From positions 62,001-126,000 of the forward strand of contig JABYQU010000044.1 of assembly GCA_022264855.1 (NCBI GenBank): a DNA stretch of 64,000 nucleotides. The letters run 5' to 3'. The translations under genes and the position numbers were made by a program. Positions 52,887 through 62,808 of the stretch are shown piece by piece (within the stretch, counting starts at the first letter, position 1; each line of letters begins with the position of its first letter). This stretch comes from Lenzites betulinus. Taxonomy: Eukaryota; Basidiomycota; Agaricomycetes; Polyporales; Polyporaceae. The notes below the pieces were generated by a model that did not search any database, had not been told where the DNA came from, and saw nothing but the letters and a program-made list of their open reading frames with translations.

Positions 52887-53822
52887 ATGCTGATTGGCGC
52901 ATCCGATACAGACTACTTCATTGGCCTGAACGGCGTCCGCGCCCTCAGCATCATCGCGATGCTCCTCGTCTTCGCGAGCAGCATCTTTGTCCTCGTGAAC
53001 GACATCCAAGCAGTCAACCGCTCCATGAAAGATCCCGACCCCAACATGACTGACTGCGACTACATCGAGTGCGTTGCCCCTCCCATTTCCTCCTCCCCTC
53101 GCACACTGACCAACAAACCCCCGCAGAGGCAGCACAGTCCCAAACCAGCCCGCCGGCGTCTTCTGGGCCGTCGTCAACCGCCTCCTCATCATCTTCCAAG
53201 TCATCATCCTCATCCTCTCCGAGATCGGCTGGCCCGCCGCCTTCTTCGCGCGCTTCTTCCCCGTGCTCGGCCCGACGTTCGGGCTGGGCGCGCTCGGCAT
53301 CTTCCAGTGCCTCATCGGCGCGACCGTGCTCTCGCACCACGTCGACGACTTCACGCTCGTCGCCGCGTTCTTCCTCTTCGCGCTCGGGTGCGTGAACATG
53401 TTCGTCGGGCTCGTGTTCCGCGAGCGCGCGAAGGAGCGCCGCTCGATCATGTCGTGGCGCGCGGAGGCGAAGGGCGTCCTGCCGAGCCACCGCGACTTGC
53501 GCCCGCCGTTCGCGCGTCCGGCTGCCGCGGCTGTGGACACGTTCTTCAGGGGGACCGGCGGGAGCACCGAGAAGGCGCACGCGGAGGAGTTTGGACAGAA
53601 GGGGTACGGGTTCGGACGCCAGGGCGAGAAGGCCGCGGGGCTCAAGGGTGCGTTTCGGTGACTTGGCAGTAATCCGACGTGTGCTGACGGACTCGCGCAG
53701 GTTTCCTCATCTCGAAGCCGCTTGAGAGCCTGCCGCGCTATGCGCCGCCCCCCGCCCGCTCCGAGAGCTCGCGTGCTGGCACGCCAGAGCCCAAGTTCCG
53801 GTCGAGCCCCACGGCGATCTGA
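52887..53822 (+). CDS. Four-TM membrane protein of a fungal family (unknown function)
   Basis: Three exons (52887-53068, 53127-53647, 53701-53822) give exactly 275 codons (274 aa). Four hydrophobic segments are seen: GVRALSIIAMLLVFASSIFV; VNRLLIIFQVIILILSEIGW; GLGALGIFQCLIGATVL; and VAAFFLFALGCVNMFVGLVF. A conserved-looking NRSM/DCDYIEGSTVP loop lies between TM1 and TM2. The C-terminal 110 residues are soluble, basic and Pro/Ser-rich. The architecture recalls MARVEL-like or DUF7598-like proteins common in basidiomycetes; the exact family is my inference. The start at 52887 is chosen because the earlier ATG cannot join it without a stop. Confidence 0.75.
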
Positions 53823-54070
53823 GCTGCAACTCGAATGCGACGACGAAGACGACGAGTTACGACCCACGCCGGACATTGTATGTCTGTGACCCCGTTTGAC
53901 ACTGCCTTGGGCACCACTGTATCGTTATCTTAGCCTCGTCGCTTGTACACGGACTGTATTTTGTATCGTACTTGTATGCTACTTCTGGGTAATTAATGTG
54001 ACATGGACTGAGGTCCTTGGCTAGAATGTACAGAGGACTGCGGTAGTGTGGTATGGCAGGAAGGACGCAA

Positions 54071-55027
54071 TCAGTCGGAGAAGTCCATATCCTCCTCGTC
54101 GCTGCCCTGATTCGCCTCTTCTCGGAGTGGCGAGGGAGCTGGCGCGGATATAGAGACTGGTGCGGGCGCGTGCTCCGCAGGCAAGGGCGGGGGTGTTGAG
54201 CTCGGCGGAGGTGGAGGAGGCGCAGTGGGTTCATCAGGCGGCGGTTGGGCATACGCAGCTTGCCAGTACGACATGTACGCGGAGTATGCAGCGGCAGCTT
54301 GCTGGCCGTAAGCTACAACCTCGGGCGGAGTTTCGCCCTGGAAGACAGGAAGGGTTGAGCAGTTTGCATACGTATTCGGATATGTGGCCCAGCGCCGCAG
54401 AGCGGGAGTTGACTGATCGGAGGAGGCCTCACTGTCAAGCGTGCCTTCCACCTTTCTGAGGCTGGATGTTACGTCCGACCTCGGCAACGTCAAGTGTTCC
54501 TCGCTGTCATCCGCGAAGATTGTAAGTTCGCACTCTTCATCCGATTCGACGGTTCCCCAGGCTATGCATCGCCAGACATATTCTCGGGGGTCGTGCTCGC
54601 CAATCCAACCAGGAGGGTAGCCCCAGTGCGCCATGTTGTACAACCACTCGACGCGGCCTCCTGGATCTGAGTCTTGCAATCCCAGGGCTTCCCGTAGAAG
54701 AGGACCTTTGATCTGTCCAGGGTCGAACTCATCAAGCCAGCAGAGCCGCTGTAGTCGCGACCGTTCCGCCTCGTGCAGACGTTCTGCTGGGCCGCTTGAC
54801 TTCCCGCGATGAAAGTCGAACAGCTGACGCGTAAGAGAGATGAGGGCGCGGTTCAAGCGTTCCCGGCAGCCAGACACAGCGTGGTCCTCCGAGCCACAGT
54901 TGAAGCAGCGGCGCACGTCCTCCCACACCGGGGCTTCCTCCGTCTCCTCCTCAGCGCCCAGCGCAGCGTCATCACAACGGTCGTACAGAGGCGCGCCGTA
55001 CAGCGGTCCGCCCTCGATGTATTGCAT
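54071..55027 (-). CDS. CCHC zinc knuckle protein with PSP domain (ZCCHC8-like)
   Basis: One exon of 319 codons. A CCHC knuckle CFNCGSEDHAVSGC lies near residue 45. It is followed by LNRALISLTRQLFDFHRGK, then a PSP domain (FDPGQIKGPLLREALGL, MAHWGYPPGW). This order matches ZCCHC8-type proteins, which link RNA to the Mtr4/exosome machinery. The C-terminal half is acidic, then Ala/Tyr/Gln-rich, then polyproline, ending DEEDMDFSD. The ATG at 55027 is the first in frame and lies only 11 bases after the stop of the upstream glutaredoxin-like gene. The frame remains open further upstream without an ATG, so a spliced 5' exon is possible. Confidence 0.75.
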   Translation of the reverse strand: MQYIEGGPLYGAPLYDRCDDAALGAEEETEEAPVWEDVRRCFNCGSEDHAVSGCRERLNRALISLTRQLFDFHRGKSSGPAERLHEAERSRLQRLCWLDEFDPGQIKGPLLREALGLQDSDPGGRVEWLYNMAHWGYPPGWIGEHDPREYVWRCIAWGTVESDEECELTIFADDSEEHLTLPRSDVTSSLRKVEGTLDSEASSDQSTPALRRWATYPNTYANCSTLPVFQGETPPEVVAYGQQAAAAYSAYMSYWQAAYAQPPPDEPTAPPPPPPSSTPPPLPAEHAPAPVSISAPAPSPLREEANQGSDEEDMDFSD

Positions 55028-55038
55028 GTCGAGGCCGA

Positions 55039-55396
55039 CTAGTCCGCCTTGGTCCACGGTGACGCCTCCCAGGTGTCCAGCGCCTGGTTCACCGTCTGCG
55101 CATCCCAGCGGCCCTTGGCGACCTCCCGCCCCTCGATGTGCAGCGCCGGGATCCAGTAGACATACTTGCGCTTCCAGCTTTCCTGGCCCGGGTCCTGGAT
55201 GTTCACCGTCTGCAGGTCGAACGGGCGCTGCTGCCGCACCTTGGCTAGCTCCGCCTTGGCTACCTGCAGGTCGCCCACAGCGAGTGAGATGGACGGCTCA
55301 GATGGTAGGTCGAGAGTGACTCACGTCGCACAGGGAGCAGTTTGGGCCGGAAAAGAGGGTAAGGCGGGCTATACGACCAACACTGCGGGCTGCCAT
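55039..55396 (-). CDS. Glutaredoxin-like protein (DUF836/PF05768 type)
   Basis: Two exons (55325-55396 and 55039-55263) give 98 aa. The protein is a small thioredoxin-fold candidate, like yeast YDR286C. The fold starts RLTLFSGPNCSLCD|VAKAEL, with an active-site-like CxxC (CSLC) just before the splice. Next come LQTVNIQD, KYVYWIPALHIEG (a cis-Pro position at IPAL) and a final helix NQALDTWEASPW. The donor is GTGAGT and the acceptor CTGCAG. The short N-terminus before the fold is basic and could be a mitochondrial signal. Redox activity is likely but unproven. The stop is 11 bases from the next start codon on the same strand. Confidence 0.85.
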
Positions 55397-55685
55397 GCAA
55401 TTGATCACGGAACGCAGGCTGAGCACGAAGGGATGTCATTGGGACCGTTGTAATGCCTGGGAGATAGGCCGGCCTACCTCCGATACTTAATACTTAGCAC
55501 TAGAGTGCTCCAAGTTATGCAAGCTACAGAGGACGGGGCGCTGCTGTCTGTGATAGTTTGTGGCTTGGTTGAAGGTTAGTATCGGCGCTCACGTCCTCGG
55601 ACGAATTTGAACAGCGATATTCGACGTCAACCATACCTCTTTGTGTGCTGCTTACTGAGTTACACCCTGCGAAGCGAACAAGCAG

Positions 55686-55767
55686 GGCGCTATAGCCAAG
55701 TGGTTACGGCGACAGATTAGAAATCTGTTCTCCTTTGGAGGCGCAGGTTCGAATCCTGCTGGCGTCG
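55686..55767 (+). tRNA. tRNA-Ser (AGA)
   Basis: 82 bases fold as a class II tRNA. The acceptor GGCGCTA pairs with TGGCGTC. The anticodon stem ACAGA/TCTGT encloses loop TTAGAAA with anticodon AGA. A long variable arm (CTCC...GGAG) and T arm GCAGG-TTCGAAT-CCTGC follow. No intron. An identical copy lies inverted 246 bases downstream. Confidence 0.93.
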
Positions 55768-55774
55768 GTCTTCA

Positions 55775-55782
55775 TTTTTTTT
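55775..55782 (+). terminator. RNA polymerase III terminator of tRNA-Ser copy 1
   Basis: A run of eight T starts eight bases after the tRNA 3' end. Confidence 0.75.
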
Positions 55783-55990
55783 CAATACATCCTCAACTTA
55801 TGTATCCTTTTGCGTTGATACCACGGTGCATCGAAGAGCCAGCGTTGGTGGAAACTTGGTGCTGCTACTCTAGCGCTGGCTATCCTTATACATGCACGTC
55901 TATCGGTGCATGAACCTTACTTCGAATTCCAAGTTACGCAAGCTAGTAAGTACTAGTACCAGGCGAGATCATAACTACATCTACGGTGCC

Positions 55991-55996
55991 AAAAAA
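55991..55996 (-). terminator. RNA polymerase III terminator of tRNA-Ser copy 2
   Basis: Six A on the plus strand (T6 on the transcribed sense) lie about 17 bases past the tRNA 3' end. Confidence 0.65.
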
Positions 55997-56013
55997 GGCT
56001 CCGTCGCGACTAC

Positions 56014-56095
56014 CGACGCCAGCAGGATTCGAACCTGCGCCTCCAAAGGAGAACAGATTTCTAATCTGTCGCCGTAACCACTTGGCTATAGCGCC
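56014..56095 (-). tRNA. tRNA-Ser (AGA), inverted second copy
   Basis: Reverse complement of the 82-base tRNA at 55686-55767 across its full length, with the same anticodon AGA and variable arm. The two are convergent, 246 bases apart. Flanks differ, so only the tRNA itself is duplicated. Confidence 0.93.
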
Positions 56096-57021
56096 GTATC
56101 AGAGTCATTGCCTGAAACGTGACACCACCGTCTGCGTACCCATCATCAGCTAGCGCAGTCTGCTGCGCAGAGTACTTGCAGCCTTCCCGCCTTCCAACGA
56201 TATGTACAACATATAAATGACAAGCACAATTGCACATACACACCTCAGCTTGACGCAACAGCGTCGCCTATCCGCGACCGCACTCGAAAGTGTCAGGAGG
56301 AAAGCAAGATAGCGATATGATCGGGCGAGTACGGCTACGGAGTCTGCACTAAATATGTCATAGAGAGGGGCATCGGACTCTCTGGGCCCCGACTATCCGG
56401 AACGCGACAAAGAAGAGAGAGAGAACGATCATAAGGAGACACGGGCGGGGCGAAAACTCAGACGCGGGCCACGGCGCGAGGAGAAGACGACACGAGAAGC
56501 GATAATATTTCGGCCGCGGTGTAGGCGAGGCGTGCGCGGTGGGGAGAGGAGGCCGGGGGCTGTATGGCGGGCGCGGGGGAAGGCGGGGGAAGGGGAGAAA
56601 GAATTCAGGAAGGCGGAGGAAGGTATTCCGATGCGAGGTATATACTATGTATGCCGTGTAAAAATGTGTGAAGTAGCGTGCGGGCGAGGCGTGCGGAGAA
56701 AGGAGTGGCGGGGTGTACGCTAGATAGGCCGATAACAGTTACGAAAGACACATATCTTTGAAGGACCGGGATGGGGGAGGGATTTGTGGGAGGGGCACGA
56801 CGGGATGGTTGGTGTGGTTTGGCGTGCGAGCAAGCGACGGGATGGGACGGCACGAGGGCAGGATGGGCGCGAACCCCTTTTACACCATGCTGCGACCGCG
56901 CACCGGCCCGTGCGTCGTTTGCACCTCCCTGGTTGGGCGAAGCGGCTATCTCGAACCCTTTCGCATGGCCGGGCGATGCTAGCGGCGAGGGCGGCGGCGT
57001 CGCGCGGGGTTGATGGAGGTC
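56096..57021. other. Intergenic, purine-rich
   Basis: About 930 bases between the tRNA pair and the G gamma gene. The 56380-56720 part is strongly G/A-rich (GGGGAAGG-type). No gene recognised. Confidence 0.4.
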
Positions 57022-57870
57022 TTACATGACCACACATTGACACCCCGTGGGCGGAGGACCGAATGGGTCGTCGGCTTTGCTCACGGGTCCCCAGACGGAC
57101 GGGATCTGTAAAGCGACGTTAGCATGATATTTTGATTCGCAACGTAGTCATATTCAGCAAGGCAACTGCAGCTATCAACATTTCAAACAGGGTTCCCCGG
57201 AGAAGAGTAAGCCTACGTCAAAGGACGTAGGACAAAGCTGAGAGCAACGTTTACGACACCTGAGAATGCCAGTCGCAGCTTTAGAGGCCTAGGCAATTCG
57301 TGGTAGGTCTGGAATGTGCGTAGTTGAGACGCCGTAACTCAGAGCTGTGGATGATACCGCCATAGTAGCAAGCTGCTTGATAAGGCGCCACAAGGAACGA
57401 AAGGGCCACTGATGGCACCGCTGAAGGCTATCTGCCGGTGGGTTGACAGCAGCAAGCAATAGGCCATGGTCGGGGCAATACCAGCAGGGGAGACGGATAG
57501 CTAGGCGTCAACGAGTAGAAAACTTCCAAGACACACACGGTTGCGCGACACGAGGCTCAAGCAGTGGCCATATACCGCACTCCGTAGGAACGTCGCGAGG
57601 GGAGGCAAGATGTGCAGAACCAAAGGGGAATACTCACGAGGTGGTCTGGTGTCGACTTGCAGTAGTTGATCAAACTGGATGACAAACGTTGGTGTGAGGA
57701 CTCAAGCACGGGGGCTTTAAGAAGGGGACGTCTGGGGGAGCTCACCTTCTGCTGGCCTCGCTGACGCGTATCCGCGGCCGCGACAGGTCCTCCCTGAGCC
57801 GCTGGTTGTGCTCTGTGAGCCTGCGGAGCTTGAGGTCCGACATGGACTGCTTCTGAACACGACCGCTCAT
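57022..57870 (-). CDS. Heterotrimeric G-protein gamma subunit
   Basis: Three exons (57746-57870, 57638-57674, 57022-57105) give exactly 82 codons (81 aa). It forms a dimer with G beta and is needed for pheromone and other receptor signalling, as Ste18 does in yeast. The helix [20 protein letters not shown] binds G beta. It continues [20 protein letters not shown] and IPSVWGPV. The C-terminus TGCQCVVM holds a CaaX prenylation box (CVVM) with a second Cys two residues before it, a likely palmitoylation site. Exon 2 is only 37 nt and the second intron is 532 nt, far above the local norm. The start faces a plus-strand gene 306 bases away. Confidence 0.93.
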
Positions 57871-58176
57871 GTTGGCTTCGAGGTGGAGAGGCTCGGGGGT
57901 GAAATAGAAGGAGAAAACGGTGTTGGGGAGAAGAGGTGAGGAGAGGCCGAGCCCGGGCGCGACGGCTGGAGAGGAGGACGGGGAGGAAGAGAAGAAGGGA
58001 GTGGGCGAACAGCGACTCGAGGGTGAGAACGTCCAGAAGCCAGAAGGGCTCGGCGCCTAATTAGTATTCAGCCATCATCCATCACTGCTCCCCGGAGTCC
58101 CAATCCCCTTTCGTCGCCCTCCGTCCCGCGCCCCGTCGTCCTCCCACTCCCGCCCCCGCCCCCGCCGCTGCGCACG
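57871..58176. promoter_or_regulatory. Divergent promoter region, G gamma / coiled-coil gene
   Basis: 306 bases between two opposite start codons, with pyrimidine-rich leaders toward the plus gene and purine-rich toward the minus gene. No TATA box. Confidence 0.45.
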
Positions 58177-59405
58177 ATGGTCAGACACAACTCGCCCTTC
58201 GTCCAGCGGGCCTCCCCCGCCGCCCCCAAGACCGTCAAGCACGCGCGTTTCGGTGAGCAGCATCAGCATCAATGCCGCCGTCGCATGTCAATATTGAAGC
58301 GACAAGCGCAGCCACCCGCCCTCCACAACATCAGAAACCACACTTCCTCGCCAAACCCAGCGTCCCACGAAGCCCCGGTCTCCGCGCACGACTCGCCTCC
58401 GCCAACACCAACCGTTTCCTCCAGGGCAGAAGCCAGCTCTCGACGATCCGCGAAGAGGAGGAAGAGGAAGGAGTCGATGAGCACCGTATCGAAGACTCAC
58501 GCGACCGGCGCCGGCAGACTCACAGCTTGCCGCACGACGATGCGCGGGCGGCCATGCCGAGAAGGCAGGGCCACGACGTGGATGCCGACATGAGCAACTG
58601 GGACGACGAATCCACGCTCGTCGCAATGCTTCAGGACGGGTAGGTGCCGCGCCACACGGTATTTATCGAAGAGCGAAGGGCTTACAACGTACACGCGCCT
58701 AGCTCCCCAGAGATGGACGAGGAGGACCAGATGCTCGAATTGGTTCAGAAGCTCAAAGCCCCAATGGCGGCACAAGGCGTCGAGCTTAAGCAGTACCTCG
58801 CTGACACCGTTCTCCCCGCATATAGCCGCATTAAAGACGTGCACGGCGTCCTGGAAGACAAAGGTGTGCACGGAACCCCCGGATGCCGTTATATGCGCGC
58901 TCTAAGCACCTTCGCACACAGTGGATCTCGAGTTCGGCGCCGGGCTGCTGACGTTTGACGAAGTGTGCAAGAAAGTCGAGCGCATCGCCCTGAAGGACGA
59001 GGATGAGATCAGGACCGCGCACACTCAATCGCAGGTGCGAACCCCGCACCTTCCAGCTTTTAGTTCTCGCCCGAACCGCGTCACTCGCATAGCGGAACGT
59101 CGCTAAGACCGTCGACGAGCTTGAGCAAGCGTATGAACGCCGGAAAGAACTGTGGAACACCCTCCGACAGGAGCTCGACCAATGTGGTGAATACTCGATC
59201 CTCTGTTGTGATTCACCGCACGCAGTTGCGGCCTCGGCACTAATTTTATCACAAAGCCTCCCGCGCAAATGCCGCTTTAGAAGCTCTGCCTGGTGACCTA
59301 GAGCAAACCATCGCTCTGCTGGAGAAGAAGAGCAAGGCCGTGGAGAAGGATACCGCCTCAACCTCAAACCAGAAGATACTCCGCGGATTACTAGAGAAGC
59401 TCTGA
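58177..59405 (+). CDS. Coiled-coil protein, unknown function
   Basis: Six exons (58177-58252, 58312-58639, 58703-58863, 58922-59034, 59093-59186, 59257-59405) give exactly 307 codons (306 aa). The N-terminal 130 residues are basic, Ser/Pro-rich and disordered, with an acidic run (EEEEEEG). From about residue 130 it is helical throughout: EEDQMLELVQKLKAPMAAQG, KKVERIALKDEDE, VDELEQAYERRKELWNTLRQ, and a final KKSKAVEKD segment. It could be a subunit of a cytoskeletal or kinetochore complex; I have no firm match. The donor at 59187 was chosen to keep the last exon in frame. Confidence 0.7.
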
Positions 59406-59626
59406 ACGTTGAACTTTCGCCCCCGCTCTCCACTCTCGTACTGGACTTGCCCTCATTACCTTCTCGCACTCTGGTTTCCACGCATTACGTCTCGTCGACT
59501 CGTTCAAGCACTCTGTCACTGTATCTTGTTAGTTCATGGACTCGGAATGTATCATACTGTGATCGAATTCGCCATGGGTAAGTGCTGTTTGAGGACGAGA
59601 AGTACACCGGCGTTTTCCCTCCTAAC

Positions 59627-59712
59627 GGCCTGGTGGTCTAGTAGTATGATTCCTTCTTAGGGCACAACGTCGTAATTGGAGGAGGTCCCGGGTTCAATTC
59701 CCGGCCAGGCCC
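59627..59712 (+). tRNA. tRNA-Pro (AGG) with a 14-nt intron
   Basis: The acceptor GGCCTGG pairs fully with CCAGGCC. The T arm is CCGGG-TTCAATT-CCCGG. The anticodon stem CCTTC pairs with GGAGG (one G-T) and the loop TTAGGG|T contains AGG. The 14 bases CACAACGTCGTAAT lie between positions 37 and 38, the standard site of nuclear tRNA introns. The mature tRNA would be 72 nt. Confidence 0.92.
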
Positions 59713-59716
59713 TTTT
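59713..59716 (+). terminator. RNA polymerase III terminator of tRNA-Pro
   Basis: Four T directly after the tRNA; the minimal terminator length. Confidence 0.6.
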
Positions 59717-59940
59717 GCTTCATCCTGCTAGGAAACGACAGCTCGCTAGATGTTTAGGAGTTGCAAGAAGACGTCGGCCCAGTGAGTATGTTTACCACAG
59801 GTGATATTATTGCGTCGATCGCGTTGTACATATGGGTCCATACATCAAAGATTACAGGGGCACTGGACATCATTTCAGGCAACACACACAGGTCCACATG
59901 AGCTCTAGGAACGAGCACCCATGGTATGTGTTCGAATTCA

Positions 59941-62197
59941 TCACGAGATATCATCATTGTCGCCGTAGGTGTCCAGGATATACCGGACGAATACGGCCCA
60001 ACGCCGTTCGAGCTTCTCGAAAGCATGCATCTTCTCGTGCGCATCTAGGGAAGAATACTAAAACCGACCACTAGAAGTAAGCAGGTGACGAACGCATCAA
60101 CGATACGATTTGCTCACTCTGATGCTGTCCCACACGAGCTCGTGGAGGGTCGCGATTCCGTTCACCTCGCTTGCGACGAATACCTGCGCATCTGATATTA
60201 GGAGAGTGCTGATTTTGGCATGGCACTGATGTGAGGCGGACCTGATAGAAGTCGAAGGTAAGGCCCATGTTGCCGAATATGGAGGGGTCGTCTGAGCAGA
60301 GCGCGACATGCACGCCCTGATTCATGACCGCCGGGAGCGGATGCATCGGCATCGACCCGGTGAGTCGCTGTGCGGCACGTCAGTGCACGTTCGTACGCAA
60401 GGACCATATGGGGCGTACCAGGATCTCGTTCCTGGTGGAGATAGATGTCAGCAGAGGTCAGGACGCAGAGGGAGCGACGGTACACGCACGATATGGGGCA
60501 CACTTCGACGCAAATATCCTTCTGTCGACATATTTCCATCAGCTTTGGGTGCTTGATGAGCGAGAAGCTGCACTGCTGTCAACACCCGAACGAAGTCGCT
60601 CATGCGATGTGATGAGAAGCCTTAGCATTACCCATGTCCAATGCGCTTCGTGCCCAGGAGGATCGCATCGTAGAGGTTCACGTCCGCCATCGTCCCGTCC
60701 CCGAGCGTCTCCCCCGCATGGAACATGAACGGGATCTCGATCCCCAGCTCCTTCTGGCGGTCCACGAAGCGCAGAAGCGGCGCCGCGTAGTCGATGAGCG
60801 GCCGCAGGGTGTCTTCGTGCCCGACGAGGTCGAAGCCGCAGATGAGGTGCGGGAACTGCTGCTTCATGGCGATGCAGTCGTCGAGGTACCATTCGAGCTC
60901 TTCGGGCGTTATGATGCGCAGGATGGAGTAGATGACCTGCACACACACGCGAGAGTGAGCATGGGATCTGACGAGGCTAGTAGGGGCGCAGAGGTTACCT
61001 TGGACCCTACGAATTCGTCTTCCCGGCCATGGGTCTTCATGTCGGCTTTGACTTCCTCGAGGATGCGGTCGTATAGCTGAAGCCATGCCGAATGGGGCAG
61101 GTTCATCTCGCCGTCGGCACCTCTGATATACCTACAAATGCCCTCAGCTATCGTGGAACAAACGCGTTTGCTGAGGAGCGAGCTACTTGGCGTGAAAAAT
61201 CATCCGAGGCTCGACGTACGAGATCCCATCCTCGATTGACGAATAGAAGAATTCGCGGATATACTCGGCCAAAACAGGCTCGTAGAATATCAAACCCTGG
61301 AGAGTGAAAATACTCAATACGTCCGGGTTCGATGTCAACGTCTGCCACTTACCTCCGATACGTAAAACGTGCTTTGGAACTTCTTCCAAATCTGCCCGAG
61401 AACTTGGTGAGCTCAGGATTGGAGCAACGCTGTGCATGTATATGCACATACCTCGCCCGTTGTGTTGTGGGTACCATATGCTTCCGAAGGATCAATAGTC
61501 ATGCTCCCAAGAATCCAACGGTCAAACCCCTCGGGCCCACCGAGTGTTGCATCAAAGTTGTCCCGGGCGTTCTGTAGGGGTACCCAAGACTTGGGTTCAT
61601 ATGCCGCTTCGGTGATGCTGGATTGGGTCGTCCACTGAGAACGGGGAAGCGCGCTGCATTCCGGCAAAGTGGTCTTGATGGTGCTTTCGGAGATGGCCAC
61701 GGGGACGCGGATGTGTATGGCAGGCTGCTTTAGCGCAAGTCTGAGCAGGGCATCTGCGCGGACCATCGCGCCCAGATGCGCGTGGAGTAGACCACCCTTT
61801 GGCATCTGTGTAAATTTGATCAGGACCTCGATCATGCAATCCATGTAACGTGTGCAAATACCTTGCTCAAGATGTTGAAGAGCTGTGTGCCGACGATTGT
61901 CTCCCTGGCTAATCAAAAGTATGTGGTTCAATTATATCATCGTAGCACCTTCCATTCGATTCGTATTTGCCTACCTGTGAGGAATTCCATCCCCGGAAAT
62001 AGCTGCTGCGAGCCATGCTGCGGCTTCTGTACTTGGGGTGCGGACCACACCAATGCTGCTTCCGAAGTGCGTATACGTCTTAGTATCTCATCGGCCCTAC
62101 GCTCCTCTACAGACAGATTTCGCTGATAAGCAGCGTCAACACGTAGCGCCCTGTCGTCCGCGATGAGCTGCTGACGGTTCGATAGGTAATTGTCCAT
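59941..62197 (-). CDS. Adenosine deaminase, ADGF/CECR1-like
   Basis: Eleven exons (61975-62197, 61448-61900, 61353-61402, 61187-61296, 60999-61131, 60632-60936, 60490-60567, 60419-60431, 60242-60367, 60118-60183, 59941-60057) give exactly 558 codons (557 aa). The enzyme converts adenosine to inosine using one zinc ion. The zinc ligands start at MPKGGLLHAHLGAM (HxH). FDLVGHED and FHAGET follow, then KRIGHGFSLIKHP, CPISNEIL and the catalytic CSDDPSIFGN. The long N-terminal region with LSVEERRADEIL marks the ADGF branch rather than the short ADA type. No signal peptide is seen, unlike secreted ADGF. A 13-nt exon encodes most of SNEIL. The second donor is ambiguous; GTGCAT at 61447 keeps the frame. 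Confidence 0.88.
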
Positions 62198-62808
62198 GGT
62201 CGATGGAGGGAGTTCAGGGACTGAGGCCTGAGGTTCGAGGAGCTCGCAGCCTTGAAGCAGCCTATATATACTCAAGAGGGAGTCATCCCTCCCCTGGCGC
62301 AGCTTCGTCTGATGGATACACATGACACACTGTATATCTCCGTGTATGTATGCCGTCTACTGCGGCCTACAAGCATAAACTTCTGCAAGCTCTAGATGTC
62401 CTTGTGACGTTACCCGACACCGTAAGTACCGTCAGAGACAGAGCAGCACCTATTTTTCAGCGTGTATCTCATAAGCTTTCTCTGTTCACAGTTCATTGCA
62501 TAGACAGAGACAGACATGGAGACCAGTGCAGAGTGAGCGTACAGACATAACCGAACATCCGTGTTGACCGTGAAGCAGCAGGAACGCTACACAGGCGCCC
62601 AATGTGCAGGGGAGACGCCCATGGGCTCGAGCACGTGGCATTTTGACTCGATAGATCTAGGCGATCTCTGGCGCGCGATCGCGGCGCTGCAGACAAGCCC
62701 AACTTTCTCGGACTCCACTCCGCCTCACTCGACTTTCTGCACCTCAGACTGACCACACAAACCTACCGCCATAGACGCAGTAAACCAGATTGCGACATAC
62801 ACCAACAC
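62198..62808. other. Divergent intergenic region, adenosine deaminase / eIF2B beta
   Basis: About 610 bases with both promoters. A 67-codon plus-strand frame at 62350-62550 shows no family features. Nothing else recognised. Confidence 0.4.
62263..62270 (-). promoter_or_regulatory. TATA box of the adenosine deaminase gene
   Basis: TATATATA on the minus strand, 66 bases upstream of the start at 62197. It also supports that start over any upstream one. Confidence 0.5.

Noticed and set aside
55025..55060. Apparent frameshift joining the glutaredoxin-like frame to the CCHC frame.
   Set aside because: The upstream frame forms a complete glutaredoxin-like protein with its own start, CxxC motif, intron and stop, so two genes explain it better.
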